This document shows positions 34,206 through 43,113 of a DNA stretch of 64,000 nt, piece after piece. Below the pieces are notes generated by a model, which worked only from the letters and a program-made list of their open reading frames with translations, was not told the origin of the DNA and ran no database searches. Each line of letters opens with the position of its first letter. The stretch's first letter is position 1. The stretch comes from Micromonospora sp. H61 (GTDB taxonomy: Bacteria > Actinomycetota > Actinomycetes > Mycobacteriales > Micromonosporaceae), in NCBI RefSeq assembly GCF_018070325.1, contig NZ_JAGPXY010000019.1, forward strand, positions 33,222 through 97,221. The letters run 5' to 3'. The translations under genes and the position numbers were made by a program.

Positions 34206-34932
34206 CCCCAAGGTGCAGCGCCGCCTGCTCGACCTCCAGGCGATCGACACCAACCTCGCCCAGCTCGCCCACCGCAGGCGAACGCTCGCCGAGCGGGCCG
34301 AGCTGGAGTCGCTGGCCCGGGAACTGTCGTCGATGGAGGACGAGCGGGTCCGCGCCCAGGTGGCGGTCGACGACCTGGACCGGGACATCGCCCGGTTGGA
34401 GAAGGACGTCGAGCAGGTCCGGGCCCGCAAGGAGAAGGACGAGAACCGGCTGGCCGCCGGCACCGGCCCGGCCCGCGAGCTGGAGGCGCTCCAGCACGAG
34501 CTGGTCTCCCTCAAGCGCCGCCAAGGCGACCTGGAGGACGCCGAGCTGGAGCTGATGGAGCAGCGGGAGACCGCGCAGGGCGTACTGGACGGCGTCGAGC
34601 AGCGGCTGGCCGAGACCCGCGACAAGCGGGCCGCTACCGAGCAGCGCCGCGACGAAGCGCTGGCCGAGATCGCCAAGGAGGAGGAGTTCAAGCGGGGCGC
34701 CCGTCAGCCGCTCGCCGCCGACCTCCCCAGCGAGCTGGTCAACCTGTACGACAAGATCCGCGAGGACACCGGGTTGGGTGCCGCGCTGCTCACCGGGGGC
34801 CGCTGCGGCGGGTGCCGCCTGGACCTGTCCGGCGCCGACCTGGCCCGGATCCGCAAGGCCGCCCCCGACGACGTGGTCCGCTGCGAGGACTGCCGACGGA
34901 TCATGGTCCGCACCAACGAGTCGGGCCTGTAG
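34195..34932 (+). CDS. Coiled-coil zinc-ribbon protein (C4-type, DUF164-like)
   Basis: A 245-aa protein. Residues about 10-165 form long charged coiled coils rich in Arg and Glu. The C-terminus has a four-cysteine zinc ribbon, CGGCRLDLSG and later CEDCRRIMV (CxxC pairs). Family members are thought to bind nucleic acids, but this is unproven. The GTG at 34195 lies inside the Nif3 gene (11-nt overlap), and the RNase H fusion starts 3 nt after the stop, so the three genes form one transcription unit. Confidence 0.9.
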   Translation: MKADPKVQRRLLDLQAIDTNLAQLAHRRRTLAERAELESLARELSSMEDERVRAQVAVDDLDRDIARLEKDVEQVRARKEKDENRLAAGTGPARELEALQHELVSLKRRQGDLEDAELELMEQRETAQGVLDGVEQRLAETRDKRAATEQRRDEALAEIAKEEEFKRGARQPLAADLPSELVNLYDKIREDTGLGAALLTGGRCGGCRLDLSGADLARIRKAAPDDVVRCEDCRRIMVRTNESGL

Positions 34933-34935
34933 GTC

Positions 34936-36117
34936 GTGGCGCCGCGCGTGGTCTCCATGGAGGCCGACGGTGGGTCCCGGGGCAACCCCGGCCCCGCCGG
35001 CTACGGCGCGGTGGTCCGCGACCCGGAGACCGGCGAGGTGCTCGCCGAGCGCTCCGAGTCGCTCGGCACCGCCACCAACAACGTCGCCGAGTACCAGGGC
35101 CTGATCGCCGGGTTGACCGCCGCCGCCGAGTTGGGCGCCGCCGAGGTGGACGTCCGGATGGACTCCAAGCTGGTGGTCGAGCAGATGTGCGGCCGGTGGC
35201 AGATCAAGCACCCCGGTCTGCGGCCCCTCGCCGCCCAGGCCGCCGCGCTGGTGGGCCGGTTCACAGCGGTCCGGTTCAGCTGGATTCCGCGCGAGCAGAA
35301 CCGGCACGCCGACGCCCTCGCCAACGCCGCCATGGACGCCGCAGCGGGTCGTCCGTCGGCGACCGCGGCCCCGGCCCGTCCTGCCACGACTGCGGCCGCC
35401 GGCCAGCCCTCGACGCCGCCCGCCGTCCCGATCGTCGGCAGCGACCCGGCGACCGCGCCGGCCTCCTGGGAGCCACGGCCGACCTTCACCGCCACCCGAC
35501 TGATCCTGGTCCGGCACGGCGAGACCGCCTACACCGAGCAGCGGCGCTACTCCGGGCGCGGCGACGTGCCGCTCTCCGAGCGTGGCCGGGCCCAGGCCCG
35601 CGCCACCGGCACCCGGGTGGCCGAGCTGGCCCCGTCCGTCGCGGCCGTGCTCAGCTCACCGCTGTCCCGGTGTACGGCCACCGCGGCGTCGATCGCCGAA
35701 GCGCTCGGCGGCGACGTGCCGGTCCGCACCGAGGACGACCTGATCGAGTGCGACTTCGGCCAGTGGGAGGGGCGCACCTTCGCCGAGGTACGCCAGCAGT
35801 GGCCGGGGGAGATGGACGCCTGGCTCGCCTCACCCCGGATCGCGCCGCCGGACGGGGAGTCGTTCACCCAGGTCGCCGAACGCGCGCACCGCGTCATTTC
35901 CGGGCTGCTCACCGCGTACCCCGGTGAGACCGTGGTGGTCGTCTCGCACGTCTCGCCGATCAAGCTGATGCTGCGCGACGCCCTCGCGGCCGGCGACGGT
36001 TTTCTGCACCGGCTCTTCCTCGACGCGGCCGGCATCTCGGTGCTCGACATGTGGCCCGACGGCGGCGTGGCAGTGCGCACCGTCAACGACACCGCCCACC
36101 TCGCCACCCTCGACTGA
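34936..36117 (+). CDS. Bifunctional RNase HI / acid phosphatase (PGM-fold)
   Basis: A 393-aa fusion. Residues 1-135 are an RNase HI domain with catalytic acids in MEADGGSRGNPGPAGYG, NNVAEYQGL and RMDSKLVVEQM and the closing NRHADALANAAMD. An Ala/Pro/Thr linker of about 55 residues follows. Residues from about 190 form a histidine phosphatase domain with LVRHGETAYTEQRRYSGRGD and VVSHVSPIKLML. The Mycobacterium homologue removes RNA from RNA-DNA hybrids and is linked to alpha-ribazole phosphatase (CobC) activity. A strong hairpin follows the stop. Confidence 0.94.
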   Translation: MAPRVVSMEADGGSRGNPGPAGYGAVVRDPETGEVLAERSESLGTATNNVAEYQGLIAGLTAAAELGAAEVDVRMDSKLVVEQMCGRWQIKHPGLRPLAAQAAALVGRFTAVRFSWIPREQNRHADALANAAMDAAAGRPSATAAPARPATTAAAGQPSTPPAVPIVGSDPATAPASWEPRPTFTATRLILVRHGETAYTEQRRYSGRGDVPLSERGRAQARATGTRVAELAPSVAAVLSSPLSRCTATAASIAEALGGDVPVRTEDDLIECDFGQWEGRTFAEVRQQWPGEMDAWLASPRIAPPDGESFTQVAERAHRVISGLLTAYPGETVVVVSHVSPIKLMLRDALAAGDGFLHRLFLDAAGISVLDMWPDGGVAVRTVNDTAHLATLD

Positions 36118-36140
36118 GCCGCCACACCCTTCGTTCGTAA

Positions 36141-36180
36141 CGGCCGGTCGGCCGCGCCGTTCGGCGCAGCCGACCGGCCG
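36141..36180 (+). terminator. Hairpin terminator after the RNase H fusion
   Basis: Perfect 12-bp stem CGGCCGGTCGGC (36141-36152) with its complement at 36169-36180 and a 16-nt loop, 23 nt after the stop codon. Confidence 0.65.
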
Positions 36181-36280
36181 TTCGGCGCAGCACCTTCCGA
36201 ACGGGTCAGGTGACCGCCGTCACAGAGTCGTAGCCTCCGGCCGTTACATCGGAAGCCACGACTCCCCGGAGGTGTGTCAG

Positions 36281-36523
36281 ATGGCTGCACCCGAACCGGA
36301 GGCGCCGCCCACGGCGCCGACCAGGGCGAAGGACCACAGCCCCTGGAACTGGTTGCTCTTCATCCCCATCGTGGTGCCGCTGATCCCGGCGTTCTTCAAT
36401 GGCGACTCGCCCCGGGTCTTCGGCTTCCCGCGCTTCTACTGGCTGCAACTGGCCTTCATCCTGCTCGGCGTCGGCACCACCACGTTGGTCTACCAGATGA
36501 CGAAGAAGCGGGGAGGCCGCTGA
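36281..36523 (+). CDS. DUF3311 small membrane protein
   Basis: An 80-aa protein with two hydrophobic helices (LLFIPIVVPLIPAFF and LQLAFILLGVGTTTLVYQMT) and a basic C-terminus, fitting DUF3311. Such proteins precede sodium:solute symporters of the SSS family and probably assist their assembly. The ATG at 36281 follows GGAGGT by 8 nt. Its TGA overlaps the symporter ATG by 1 nt (TGATG). Confidence 0.87.
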   Translation: MAAPEPEAPPTAPTRAKDHSPWNWLLFIPIVVPLIPAFFNGDSPRVFGFPRFYWLQLAFILLGVGTTTLVYQMTKKRGGR

Positions 36524-38172
36524 TGTGGCGCGACCATCTCACCGAGATCATCGTCTTCTCCCTGTTGTTCCTCCTGGTCAGCGTGATGGGCTTCGTGGCC
36601 GCCCGGTGGCGGGCACCGAAGGACATGGCGCACCTGGATGAGTGGGGGCTGGGCGGGCGCAGCTTCGGCGGCTGGATCACCTGGTTCCTGGTCGGCGGTG
36701 ACCTCTACACCGCGTACACCTTCGTGGCGGTGCCGGCGTTGATGTTCGGTGCCGGCGCGGCCGGGTTCTTCGCCGTGCCGTACACCATCGTCATCTACCC
36801 GCTGGTCTTCCTGGTGCTGGTGCGACTCTGGTCGGTGTCGCACCGGCACGGGTTCGTCACGCCTGCCGACTTCGTCCGCAACCGGTTCGACTCGCCGGTG
36901 CTGGCGCTGCTGATCGCCATCACCGGCATCGTCGCCACCATGCCGTACATCGCGTTGCAGCTGATCGGCATCGAGGCGGTGCTCAAGACGATGGGCGTCA
37001 CCGGCGACAACGCGCTGGCCCGGCACCTGCCGATCATCATCGCGTTCGCCATCCTGGCCGCCTACACGTACCAGTCGGGGTTGCGCGCGCCCGCCCTGAT
37101 CGCGTTCGTCAAGGACAGCCTGATCTACATCGTCATCCTGGTGGCGGTCATCTACCTGCCGTACAAGCTGGGCGGCTGGGGTGACATCTTCGCCGCCGCG
37201 GACGCGAAGTTCGACGCCTCGCCCAACCCGAACGACGGCATCCTGCTCAACGGCAACAACCAGCTTCAGTACGTGACGCTGGCGCTCGGCTCGGCGTTGG
37301 CGCTGTTCCTCTACCCGCACAGCATCACCGGTGTGCTGGCCAGCAGGAACCGCGACGTGATCAAGCGGAACATGTCGGCGCTGCCCGCGTACAGCCTGCT
37401 GCTCGGGCTGATCGCGCTGCTCGGCTACATGGCCATCGCGGCCGGTGTGAAGCCGCTGCCCGGCAACTCGGCCGGCTCGGTGGACAACAACACCATCGTC
37501 CCGCTGCTGTTCGACCAGCAGTTCCCGGACTGGTTCGCCGGTGTCGCGTACGCGGCGATCGGCATCGGCGCGCTGGTGCCCGCGGCGATCATGTCGATCG
37601 CGGCGGCGAACCTGTTCACCCGCAACATCTACAAGGAGTACCTGAAGCGGGACGCCTCCCCGGCCCAGGAGGCGAACGTCTCGAAGATCACCTCACTGGT
37701 GGTGAAGGTCGGCGCGGTGGCCTGCATCGTCTTCCTCGACCCGCAGTTCTCCATCGACCTCCAACTGATCGGTGGCGTGATCATCCTGCAGACGCTGCCG
37801 GCGGTGGCGCTGGGCCTCTACACCCGCTGGTTCCACCGCGCCGGCCTGATCGTCGGCTGGGTCGCCGGCATGGGCTTGGGCATGTGGATGCTCTACCAGG
37901 TGGCCAGCCCGACCCGGAAGCACTTCGGCGGCTCGGCGTTCCCGCTGTCGGAGTTCGGGTTCGACACCACCCGGACGATCTACGTCGGCATCGTGGCGGT
38001 GGCTGTCAACCTGGCCGTGGCGGCGCTGGTGACGCTCGCGCTGCGGGCCGCGAAGGTCGAGGAAGGAGTCGACGGCACCGAGCCGGACGACTACTTCGCC
38101 GACGAGGGCGACCCCCGGGTCACCCCGGGCACCGACAGCGACGCCGACTCGGCCCGCGAACCGGTCGCCTGA
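36523..38172 (+). CDS. Sodium:solute symporter (SSS family), monocarboxylate type
   Basis: A 549-aa integral membrane protein with about 13 hydrophobic helices and the LeuT-fold pattern of SSS carriers (FVTPADFVRNRFDSPVLALL, AIGIGALVPAAIMSIAAANL). DUF3311 plus SSS is the arrangement of monocarboxylate/acetate uptake systems such as MctP, so uptake of acetate, lactate or pyruvate is likely. The C-terminal 35 residues are acidic and cytoplasmic. A GATCTTGCA-type inverted repeat begins 120 nt downstream. Confidence 0.9.
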   Translation: MWRDHLTEIIVFSLLFLLVSVMGFVAARWRAPKDMAHLDEWGLGGRSFGGWITWFLVGGDLYTAYTFVAVPALMFGAGAAGFFAVPYTIVIYPLVFLVLVRLWSVSHRHGFVTPADFVRNRFDSPVLALLIAITGIVATMPYIALQLIGIEAVLKTMGVTGDNALARHLPIIIAFAILAAYTYQSGLRAPALIAFVKDSLIYIVILVAVIYLPYKLGGWGDIFAAADAKFDASPNPNDGILLNGNNQLQYVTLALGSALALFLYPHSITGVLASRNRDVIKRNMSALPAYSLLLGLIALLGYMAIAAGVKPLPGNSAGSVDNNTIVPLLFDQQFPDWFAGVAYAAIGIGALVPAAIMSIAAANLFTRNIYKEYLKRDASPAQEANVSKITSLVVKVGAVACIVFLDPQFSIDLQLIGGVIILQTLPAVALGLYTRWFHRAGLIVGWVAGMGLGMWMLYQVASPTRKHFGGSAFPLSEFGFDTTRTIYVGIVAVAVNLAVAALVTLALRAAKVEEGVDGTEPDDYFADEGDPRVTPGTDSDADSAREPVA

Positions 38173-38291
38173 CCTCAGGCACGTACGCCCGGCGCCGACG
38201 TGGGTCGGCGCCCGGGCGCACCTGTTCCCCCGTGCGCTGTCCCCCGCGCCCCTGTCCTCGCGCCCCGTGTCCTCGCGCCCGGCGTCTTCCG

Positions 38292-38368
38292 CGTCGATCT
38301 TGCAGTTATGGTGCCCGGCAGGTGGTGATTCAGACCGTTTGTCCCCCACCATAAGTGCAAGATCGACG
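38292..38368. repeat. Long intergenic inverted repeat, GATCTTGCA type
   Basis: 22-bp arms (38292-38313 and 38347-38368) pair with one mismatch; each contains CGATCTTGCA or its complement. It lies between the convergent symporter and MarR genes and probably terminates both. Confidence 0.78.
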
Positions 38369-38443
38369 GGGCAGGGCGGGGCAGGGCGAGGCTGGACAGG
38401 AGGGCTGGGCTGGGGCTCGGCGGGGTGGGGGTGGATCAGCGGA

Positions 38444-38905
38444 TCAGCGGGGGCGGTTGCGGTTGATCAGGGCCTGGTTCAGGCGGCCTAGCAGGGCCGC
38501 CAGGGTGGAGCGGTCCTCGGGAGTCCAGTCGGCCAGCATGTCGCCGTAGAGGCGGGTGCGGGCGGCCTGGACGGCTGCCATCCGTTGCAGACCGGCCGGG
38601 GTGGGGGAGATGACGGTGCCGCGGCCGTCGGACGGGTCCGGGGTGCGGGTGATCAGGCCGTCGCGCTGAAGCGCCGACACCTGCCGGGTGACTGTCGAGC
38701 CGTCCAGGTTGAGTCGGGCGGCGAGCGCCGAGACGTTCTGCGGGCCGGCGTCGGCCAGGTGGCGCAGGATGACGTACGCCGCGCGGTCCAGCACCCGGTG
38801 CTCGGCGGTGCCGGTGGCCCGCCGGGTGGCCTCGCCGAAGCGCATCAGCAGGGCCACCTCGGTCTCGATGCGGCCGAGGGTGCTCTCGTCGTGGTCGTCG
38901 CTCAT
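38444..38905 (-). CDS. MarR family transcriptional regulator
   Basis: A 153-aa winged-helix repressor. The DNA-binding part reads NVSALAARLNLDGSTVTRQVSAL with the wing ITRTPDPSDGRGTVISPT. It is divergent from an MFS transporter and the 54-bp gap contains two identical palindromic sites, so it very probably represses both genes and is released by a substrate of the transporter. Confidence 0.9.
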   Translation of the reverse strand: MSDDHDESTLGRIETEVALLMRFGEATRRATGTAEHRVLDRAAYVILRHLADAGPQNVSALAARLNLDGSTVTRQVSALQRDGLITRTPDPSDGRGTVISPTPAGLQRMAAVQAARTRLYGDMLADWTPEDRSTLAALLGRLNQALINRNRPR

Positions 38906-38907
38906 AG

Positions 38908-38920
38908 CTGTACGATACAG
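38908..38920. promoter_or_regulatory. MarR operator, copy 1
   Basis: CTGTACGATACAG is a 5+3+5 palindrome located 2 nt upstream of the MarR start codon. It is identical to copy 2. Confidence 0.75.
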
Positions 38921-38929
38921 GATAAGTAA

Positions 38930-38942
38930 CTGTACGATACAG
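38930..38942. promoter_or_regulatory. MarR operator, copy 2
   Basis: Second CTGTACGATACAG, 22 bp (two helical turns) from copy 1 and 17 bp before the MFS start codon. Same-face spacing favours cooperative binding. Confidence 0.75.
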
Positions 38943-38959
38943 CTATCTGAGGAGTCGGA

Positions 38960-40183
38960 GTGGATCGGCGTTCCGAACCGAACCGCAGTGCCATCTACGC
39001 CACCACGCTGGTGGCCTTCCTCGCCATCGCCGGCATCGCCGTCGTCGACCCGATCCTGCCCGCCATCGGCGAGGCGATCGGGGTCACCGCCTGGCAGGTC
39101 GAGCTGCTGTTCACCGCGTACATCGCGGTCATGGCCCTTGGCATGATCCCGGCGACGCTGGCCAGCGGCCGGTTCGGCTTCAAGCCGGTGCTCATCACCG
39201 GCGTCTCAGTGGTCGGCCTCGCCGCGATCCTCGCCTCGTTCAGCGACAACATCGTGCAGCTGTCAGTGCTGCGCGGCGTCTGGGGACTGGGCAACGCGAT
39301 GTTCTTCGCCACCGCCATGGTGGTGCTGGTCAACCTGGCCGTCGACCGGGAATGGGTGGTAGGTCTCTTCGAGACCGCCCTCGGTCTCGGCTTCGCCGTC
39401 GGACCGCTGATCGGTGGCCTGCTCGGCGAGGTCAGCTGGCGGCTGCCGTTCTTCGTCTGCGGCGTCTTCATGGTCCTCGCCCTCGGCGTGGCCTCCCGCA
39501 AACTCCGCGAACCCACCAACCGGCAGGCACCGGTACGCGTCGGCCAGATCTTCGCCACCTACCGCCGGCCGGCGTTCATCGCCCTCTGCGTGGTCACCGC
39601 CGCGTACAACTTCGTGTTCTTCGTGGTGCTCGGCTACACGCCGCTCTTCCTCGGCCTGGACGTCATCCCGCTGGGGCTCGCGTTCACCGGCTGGGGGCTC
39701 GGCCTGGCCGCCGGCATCATGGTGATCGGCCACCGGCTGGCCCACCGCATCGGCGCGGTACAGACCGTCGGCGTGGCCATCGCCGGGCTGCTGGTCTGCA
39801 TGGTCCTCTTCGCCACCTCCACCAGCACCGCCGAGGCGCTCGTGGTGCTGGTGCTCGCCGGACTCTGCATGGGGCTAGCCAACGCCAACCTCACCGACCT
39901 GGCGCTCGGCCTCGGCTCCAGCGACCGACGCGTCGCCACCGGCGCGTTCAACCTGGTCCGCTGGGGCGCCGCCGCGCCGGCACCGATCATCTCCGGCAAG
40001 CTCGCCGAGCAGTCGCTGTCGCTGCCGTTCTGGGTCGGCTTCGGCGTGCTCGCCGTCGGAGTGCTCGTCTACCTGGCCTTCGCGCACCTGATGGCCGCCG
40101 GCTACGGCGAACGGGTCCTCTGGTCCCGCTGGAACCGCGCCGCCGCCGACACCGAACACGAGCCCGTCGGCGAAACCTACTGA
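38960..40183 (+). CDS. Major facilitator superfamily transporter
   Basis: A 407-aa permease with about 12 hydrophobic helices. The loop 2-3 motif region ALGMIPATLASGRFGFKPVL and YTPLFLGLDVIPLGLAFTGW are typical of drug-proton antiporters of the Bcr/CflA or DHA1 type. It is probably an efflux pump controlled by the divergent MarR protein. The GTG at 38960 follows GGAGTCGGA. It converges on the TauE gene with a 16-nt gap. Confidence 0.9.
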   Translation: MDRRSEPNRSAIYATTLVAFLAIAGIAVVDPILPAIGEAIGVTAWQVELLFTAYIAVMALGMIPATLASGRFGFKPVLITGVSVVGLAAILASFSDNIVQLSVLRGVWGLGNAMFFATAMVVLVNLAVDREWVVGLFETALGLGFAVGPLIGGLLGEVSWRLPFFVCGVFMVLALGVASRKLREPTNRQAPVRVGQIFATYRRPAFIALCVVTAAYNFVFFVVLGYTPLFLGLDVIPLGLAFTGWGLGLAAGIMVIGHRLAHRIGAVQTVGVAIAGLLVCMVLFATSTSTAEALVVLVLAGLCMGLANANLTDLALGLGSSDRRVATGAFNLVRWGAAAPAPIISGKLAEQSLSLPFWVGFGVLAVGVLVYLAFAHLMAAGYGERVLWSRWNRAAADTEHEPVGETY

Positions 40184-40199
40184 CCGCCGGGCGGGCCGT

Positions 40200-40961
40200 T
40201 CAGTTCAGGGCGCGCCAGAGCAGGTAGAGGCCGATCGTCGTACCGAACACCACGATCACCGTCTTGAGCACCACCGGCGGCAGCCGGCGGACGAGCCGGG
40301 CGCCCGCGTACCCCCCAATCAGGGTGGCCGGCGCGACCACCGCGACGGCCGCCCAGTTCAAGGGGCCGAACAGGGCGAACACCACGAGCGTCGTCAACCC
40401 CACCACCGCGGAGAGCAGATTCTTGATCGCGCTCACCCGGGCCAGGGTCGCGTCCAGCACCAGGGCCAGCCCGGCCACCAGCATCACCCCGAGCGCCGCA
40501 CCGAAGTAACCGCCGTACACCGCACCGAGCGCGACCATCGTCTGCACCGCGATCGTCCGCCGCCGTGGCGACAGGTCCCGGGGGTGACCGACCAGCCGGC
40601 GCAGCGGGTCCTGGAAGGCCAGGACCGCTGTCGCGCCGAGGACCAGAAAGGGTACGACCAGCTCGAACGCGCGGGCCGGAGTGGCCAGCAGCAGCAACGC
40701 CCCGAGGATCGTGCCCACGATGGTGGTAGGCACCAGCGTGGCCAGCGCACGGGGGCGCGGCAGGTCCTGCCGGCTGCCCGCCACGCTGGCCAGGTACCCG
40801 GGGAAGACGGCGACGGAGTTGCTGACGTTCGCCGGCACCGGGGGCAACCCGATCGCGATCATCGCCGGGAAGGTGATCAACGAACCGCCACCGGCCACCG
40901 CGTTGACAGTGCCAGCGGCGAGACCGGCGGCGAGCAGCAGCGCGGCGTGGGAGAGATCCAT
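40200..40961 (-). CDS. TauE/SafE family sulfite exporter-like permease
   Basis: A 253-aa membrane protein with about eight hydrophobic helices. The N-terminal GLAAGTVNAVAGGGSLITFP and the second-half GGYAGARLVRRLPP are the paired signatures of the TauE/SafE (UPF0721) family, which exports sulfite, sulfoacetate or other small anions. No sulfur metabolism gene is adjacent, so the substrate is open. It is divergent from rnpB. Confidence 0.92.
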   Translation of the reverse strand: MDLSHAALLLAAGLAAGTVNAVAGGGSLITFPAMIAIGLPPVPANVSNSVAVFPGYLASVAGSRQDLPRPRALATLVPTTIVGTILGALLLLATPARAFELVVPFLVLGATAVLAFQDPLRRLVGHPRDLSPRRRTIAVQTMVALGAVYGGYFGAALGVMLVAGLALVLDATLARVSAIKNLLSAVVGLTTLVVFALFGPLNWAAVAVVAPATLIGGYAGARLVRRLPPVVLKTVIVVFGTTIGLYLLWRALN

Positions 40962-41068
40962 AGCCCCACGAGGCTAGCCGTCGCCCTACGGCAAGCATTC
41001 GTCGGATCGTCCGTGAGCAGCGCGATCTTGCCCGGGCGGGGCGGCAATACCCGCAGCACGCTCGTCGT

Positions 41069-41074
41069 TAGGAT
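41069..41074 (+). promoter_or_regulatory. -10 box of rnpB
   Basis: TAGGAT ends 6 nt before the predicted 5' end of RNase P RNA. No convincing -35 element was seen at the expected spacing. Confidence 0.5.
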
Positions 41075-41080
41075 GAGAGC

Positions 41081-41508
<428 letters not shown>

Positions 41509-41514
41509 CCACCA

Positions 41515-41542
41515 GCTCAGAGCCGTGATCAAGGCTCTGAGC
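41515..41542 (+). terminator. Hairpin after rnpB
   Basis: Perfect 10-bp stem GCTCAGAGCC/GGCTCTGAGC with an 8-nt loop, 7 nt after the RNA. No T-tract. Likely transcription terminator of rnpB. Confidence 0.6.
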
Positions 41543-41787
41543 ACGGCTGGACGGCGCTCCCTGCCTCCGACGACGCCAGCCTCCATCTGGCCGCGAGCGC
41601 GATCAGCGACGGCTGCTTCACCCGTCAACACGGCCTGGCCTACCGCAAGTGGCCCGCTCAGGTCACCGGCGAAGCCGCCCACCGCGAACCCGTCGAGTAC
41701 GAAGGCCGGATGAAGATTATCGAGGCCAGAGCTGAAGCCCTGGCCTCGATGCTCCCGAACAGACTGCCAATTACTCCTATGGCGTAG
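41543..41787 (+). pseudogene. Start-less coding-like fragment after rnpB
   Basis: An open frame of about 80 codons with no start codon of its own, ending at TAG 41785-41787. It reads with protein-like composition (LHLAASAISDGCFTRQHGL, MKIIEARAEALASMLP) and less extreme GC than the neighbours. No family was recognised. It may be the 3' remnant of a gene carried by an element that inserted next to rnpB. Confidence 0.25.
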
Positions 41788-42161
41788 CTTCATGCCCCGG
41801 CATCCCATGGGTGCGCCGACGCTCTTTCATCTCCGCCTCGTAGATGTGTCGTCGACCGTCGACCAGCTTCTCCCGCGCGTCCCGCTCGATCTCCAGGAAC
41901 CCGGTGTAGTAGCCATCGTGGAACTCCTCCACGATCCGAAACGTCCACCGGCCAGGTAGCACGTTGCGCCCCAACAGTTCGCGCTCGACTCGGTCCGCCA
42001 TCTCACCGCGTCCAGCTTCGCGAAGCAGCTTCACCACTCGATAAGGCTGGATCCGCGCCGCCGACGAGCTGGGTGAGCCGAATACAGGCGCCGCGTGCCT
42101 GGTGAATCGTCTCTGGAGCTTTGCTGAGCTTGCCTAATGCTTCCACCGTCGTGTCGTCCAT
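41777..42161 (-). pseudogene. Frameshifted conserved actinomycete hypothetical gene
   Basis: Two adjoining frames look like halves of one protein of about 130 aa. The first (from ATG 42161, MDDTTVEALGKLSK) carries the N-terminal half to GGADPALSSG. The second, offset by one base, continues VKLLREAGRGEMADRVEREL and ends RRRTHGMPGHEATP. From memory of this family the expected protein joins 'GGAD...' directly to 'LLREAG', so one base appears lost near 42030. A local ARGACIRLTQ stretch also reads better in another frame (LYSAH), suggesting a second pair of indels. The second frame alone has an ATG at 42037 and could still be made. Confidence 0.5.
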
Positions 42162-42264
42162 GACGGCAGAACATGAATGATCATCCACATTTCCGTTACC
42201 GTGCGTCCGCGTCCATGACGCATTTTTACCAACCTCAAAGGTCTCGATCAGGTGCTCTGGCGGC

Positions 42265-42369
42265 TCACTGCACTGCCGGCACCAAGCTGATGAACAGCAG
42301 CAGGATGCAGACTACGACGACGATGGGGACTTTGAGCGAAACATTAACCGAAAGCATGGAACTCTCCAT
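42265..42369 (-). CDS. Possible 34-aa membrane peptide
   Basis: Starts MESSMLSVNVSLKVP and is followed by a clear hydrophobic helix, IVVVVCILLLFISLVPAVQ. There is one charged residue each side of the helix and no strong ribosome binding site. The upstream DNA is AT-richer than the genome. It could be a small membrane peptide of the island or a chance frame. Confidence 0.3.
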   Translation of the reverse strand: MESSMLSVNVSLKVPIVVVVCILLLFISLVPAVQ

Positions 42370-42522
42370 TCTTGGGACTCGCCGCCACTCGCGACCACTA
42401 GAAGGTAAAGCCGCGGGCGGTTCGAGCGCAAGTGTCAATTTCTGCGCCACTAGGCGATAAATGTCCGTCACCGCGTCGTTCACTAAATCTAGCCAATCCC
42501 CTTTCCTTGGTGTCGGTCGACA

Positions 42523-42551
42523 TAAATGCACTACGCGCTGACGTGCATTTA
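42523..42551. repeat. Short inverted repeat in the island
   Basis: TAAATGCAC (42523-42531) and GTGCATTTA (42543-42551) pair perfectly. A further CACTAAAT at 42481 matches ATTTAGTG at 42547-42554. Possible promoter operator or recombination site near the integrase remnant; no function is shown. Confidence 0.35.
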
Positions 42552-42615
42552 GTGGGGAGCATCAGGGTCGCCTAGTGCCAGCGGTGGAGTTTCAATCGCG
42601 GTGGCCTCGCCCAGC

Positions 42616-42878
42616 CGGTACCGCGCGATGGTCGACCTGGTGCCGGCTGCGGGCTGCGCCAGGGCGAGAGCCTGGGGCGCAGTGTCAACGACGTCGACCT
42701 TGACGTGGGATGGGTGCACGTCTCACGTCAGGTCAAGCTTGTCCGCTAGCGGCTCGTCTTCGGGCTACCCAAGAACGACCGGGACCGCCGGGTGTCGCTG
42801 CCGGACTCTGTCGTCGCCGGAGAACGCGCCGCGTGCGGTAACACCGTCGCCACCATGATGTGCGCCATTAACACCTGA
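42616..42878 (+). pseudogene. Tyrosine recombinase (phage-type integrase) remnant
   Basis: Degenerate central part of an integrase catalytic domain. The first frame gives RYRAMVDLV; after a frameshift near 42640 it continues AGCGLRQGESLGRSVNDVD, where GLRQGE is the box I motif with the first catalytic Arg. The next stretch is GWVHVSRQVKLVR, then an in-frame TAG at 42747-42749, then RLVFGLPKNDRDRRVSLPDS. Box II (HxxR and the Tyr) is missing. With a frameshift, a stop and both ends lost, it cannot be functional. It marks a mobile element that once entered downstream of rnpB. Confidence 0.7.
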
Positions 42879-43113
42879 TCCGTCGTTGCGGCCGGGACGA
42901 TGCGGTCCCGGTCGCAACCCGGACCTCCGCAGTGAGAGCCACTCGGGTCTCGGTCGACAGCCAAGCCGCTACGCGCCCACTCGTGATCAACGAGCCGAAG
43001 CGACCGATGCCACGGCGAATACTAATAGTGCTGCGGCGCAGGGATCACTAATTGTCATCAGTGTGTGACACGGTCGGGATCGCAAGTTGACGCGGCGCTG
43101 CGACCGTCGGGGC

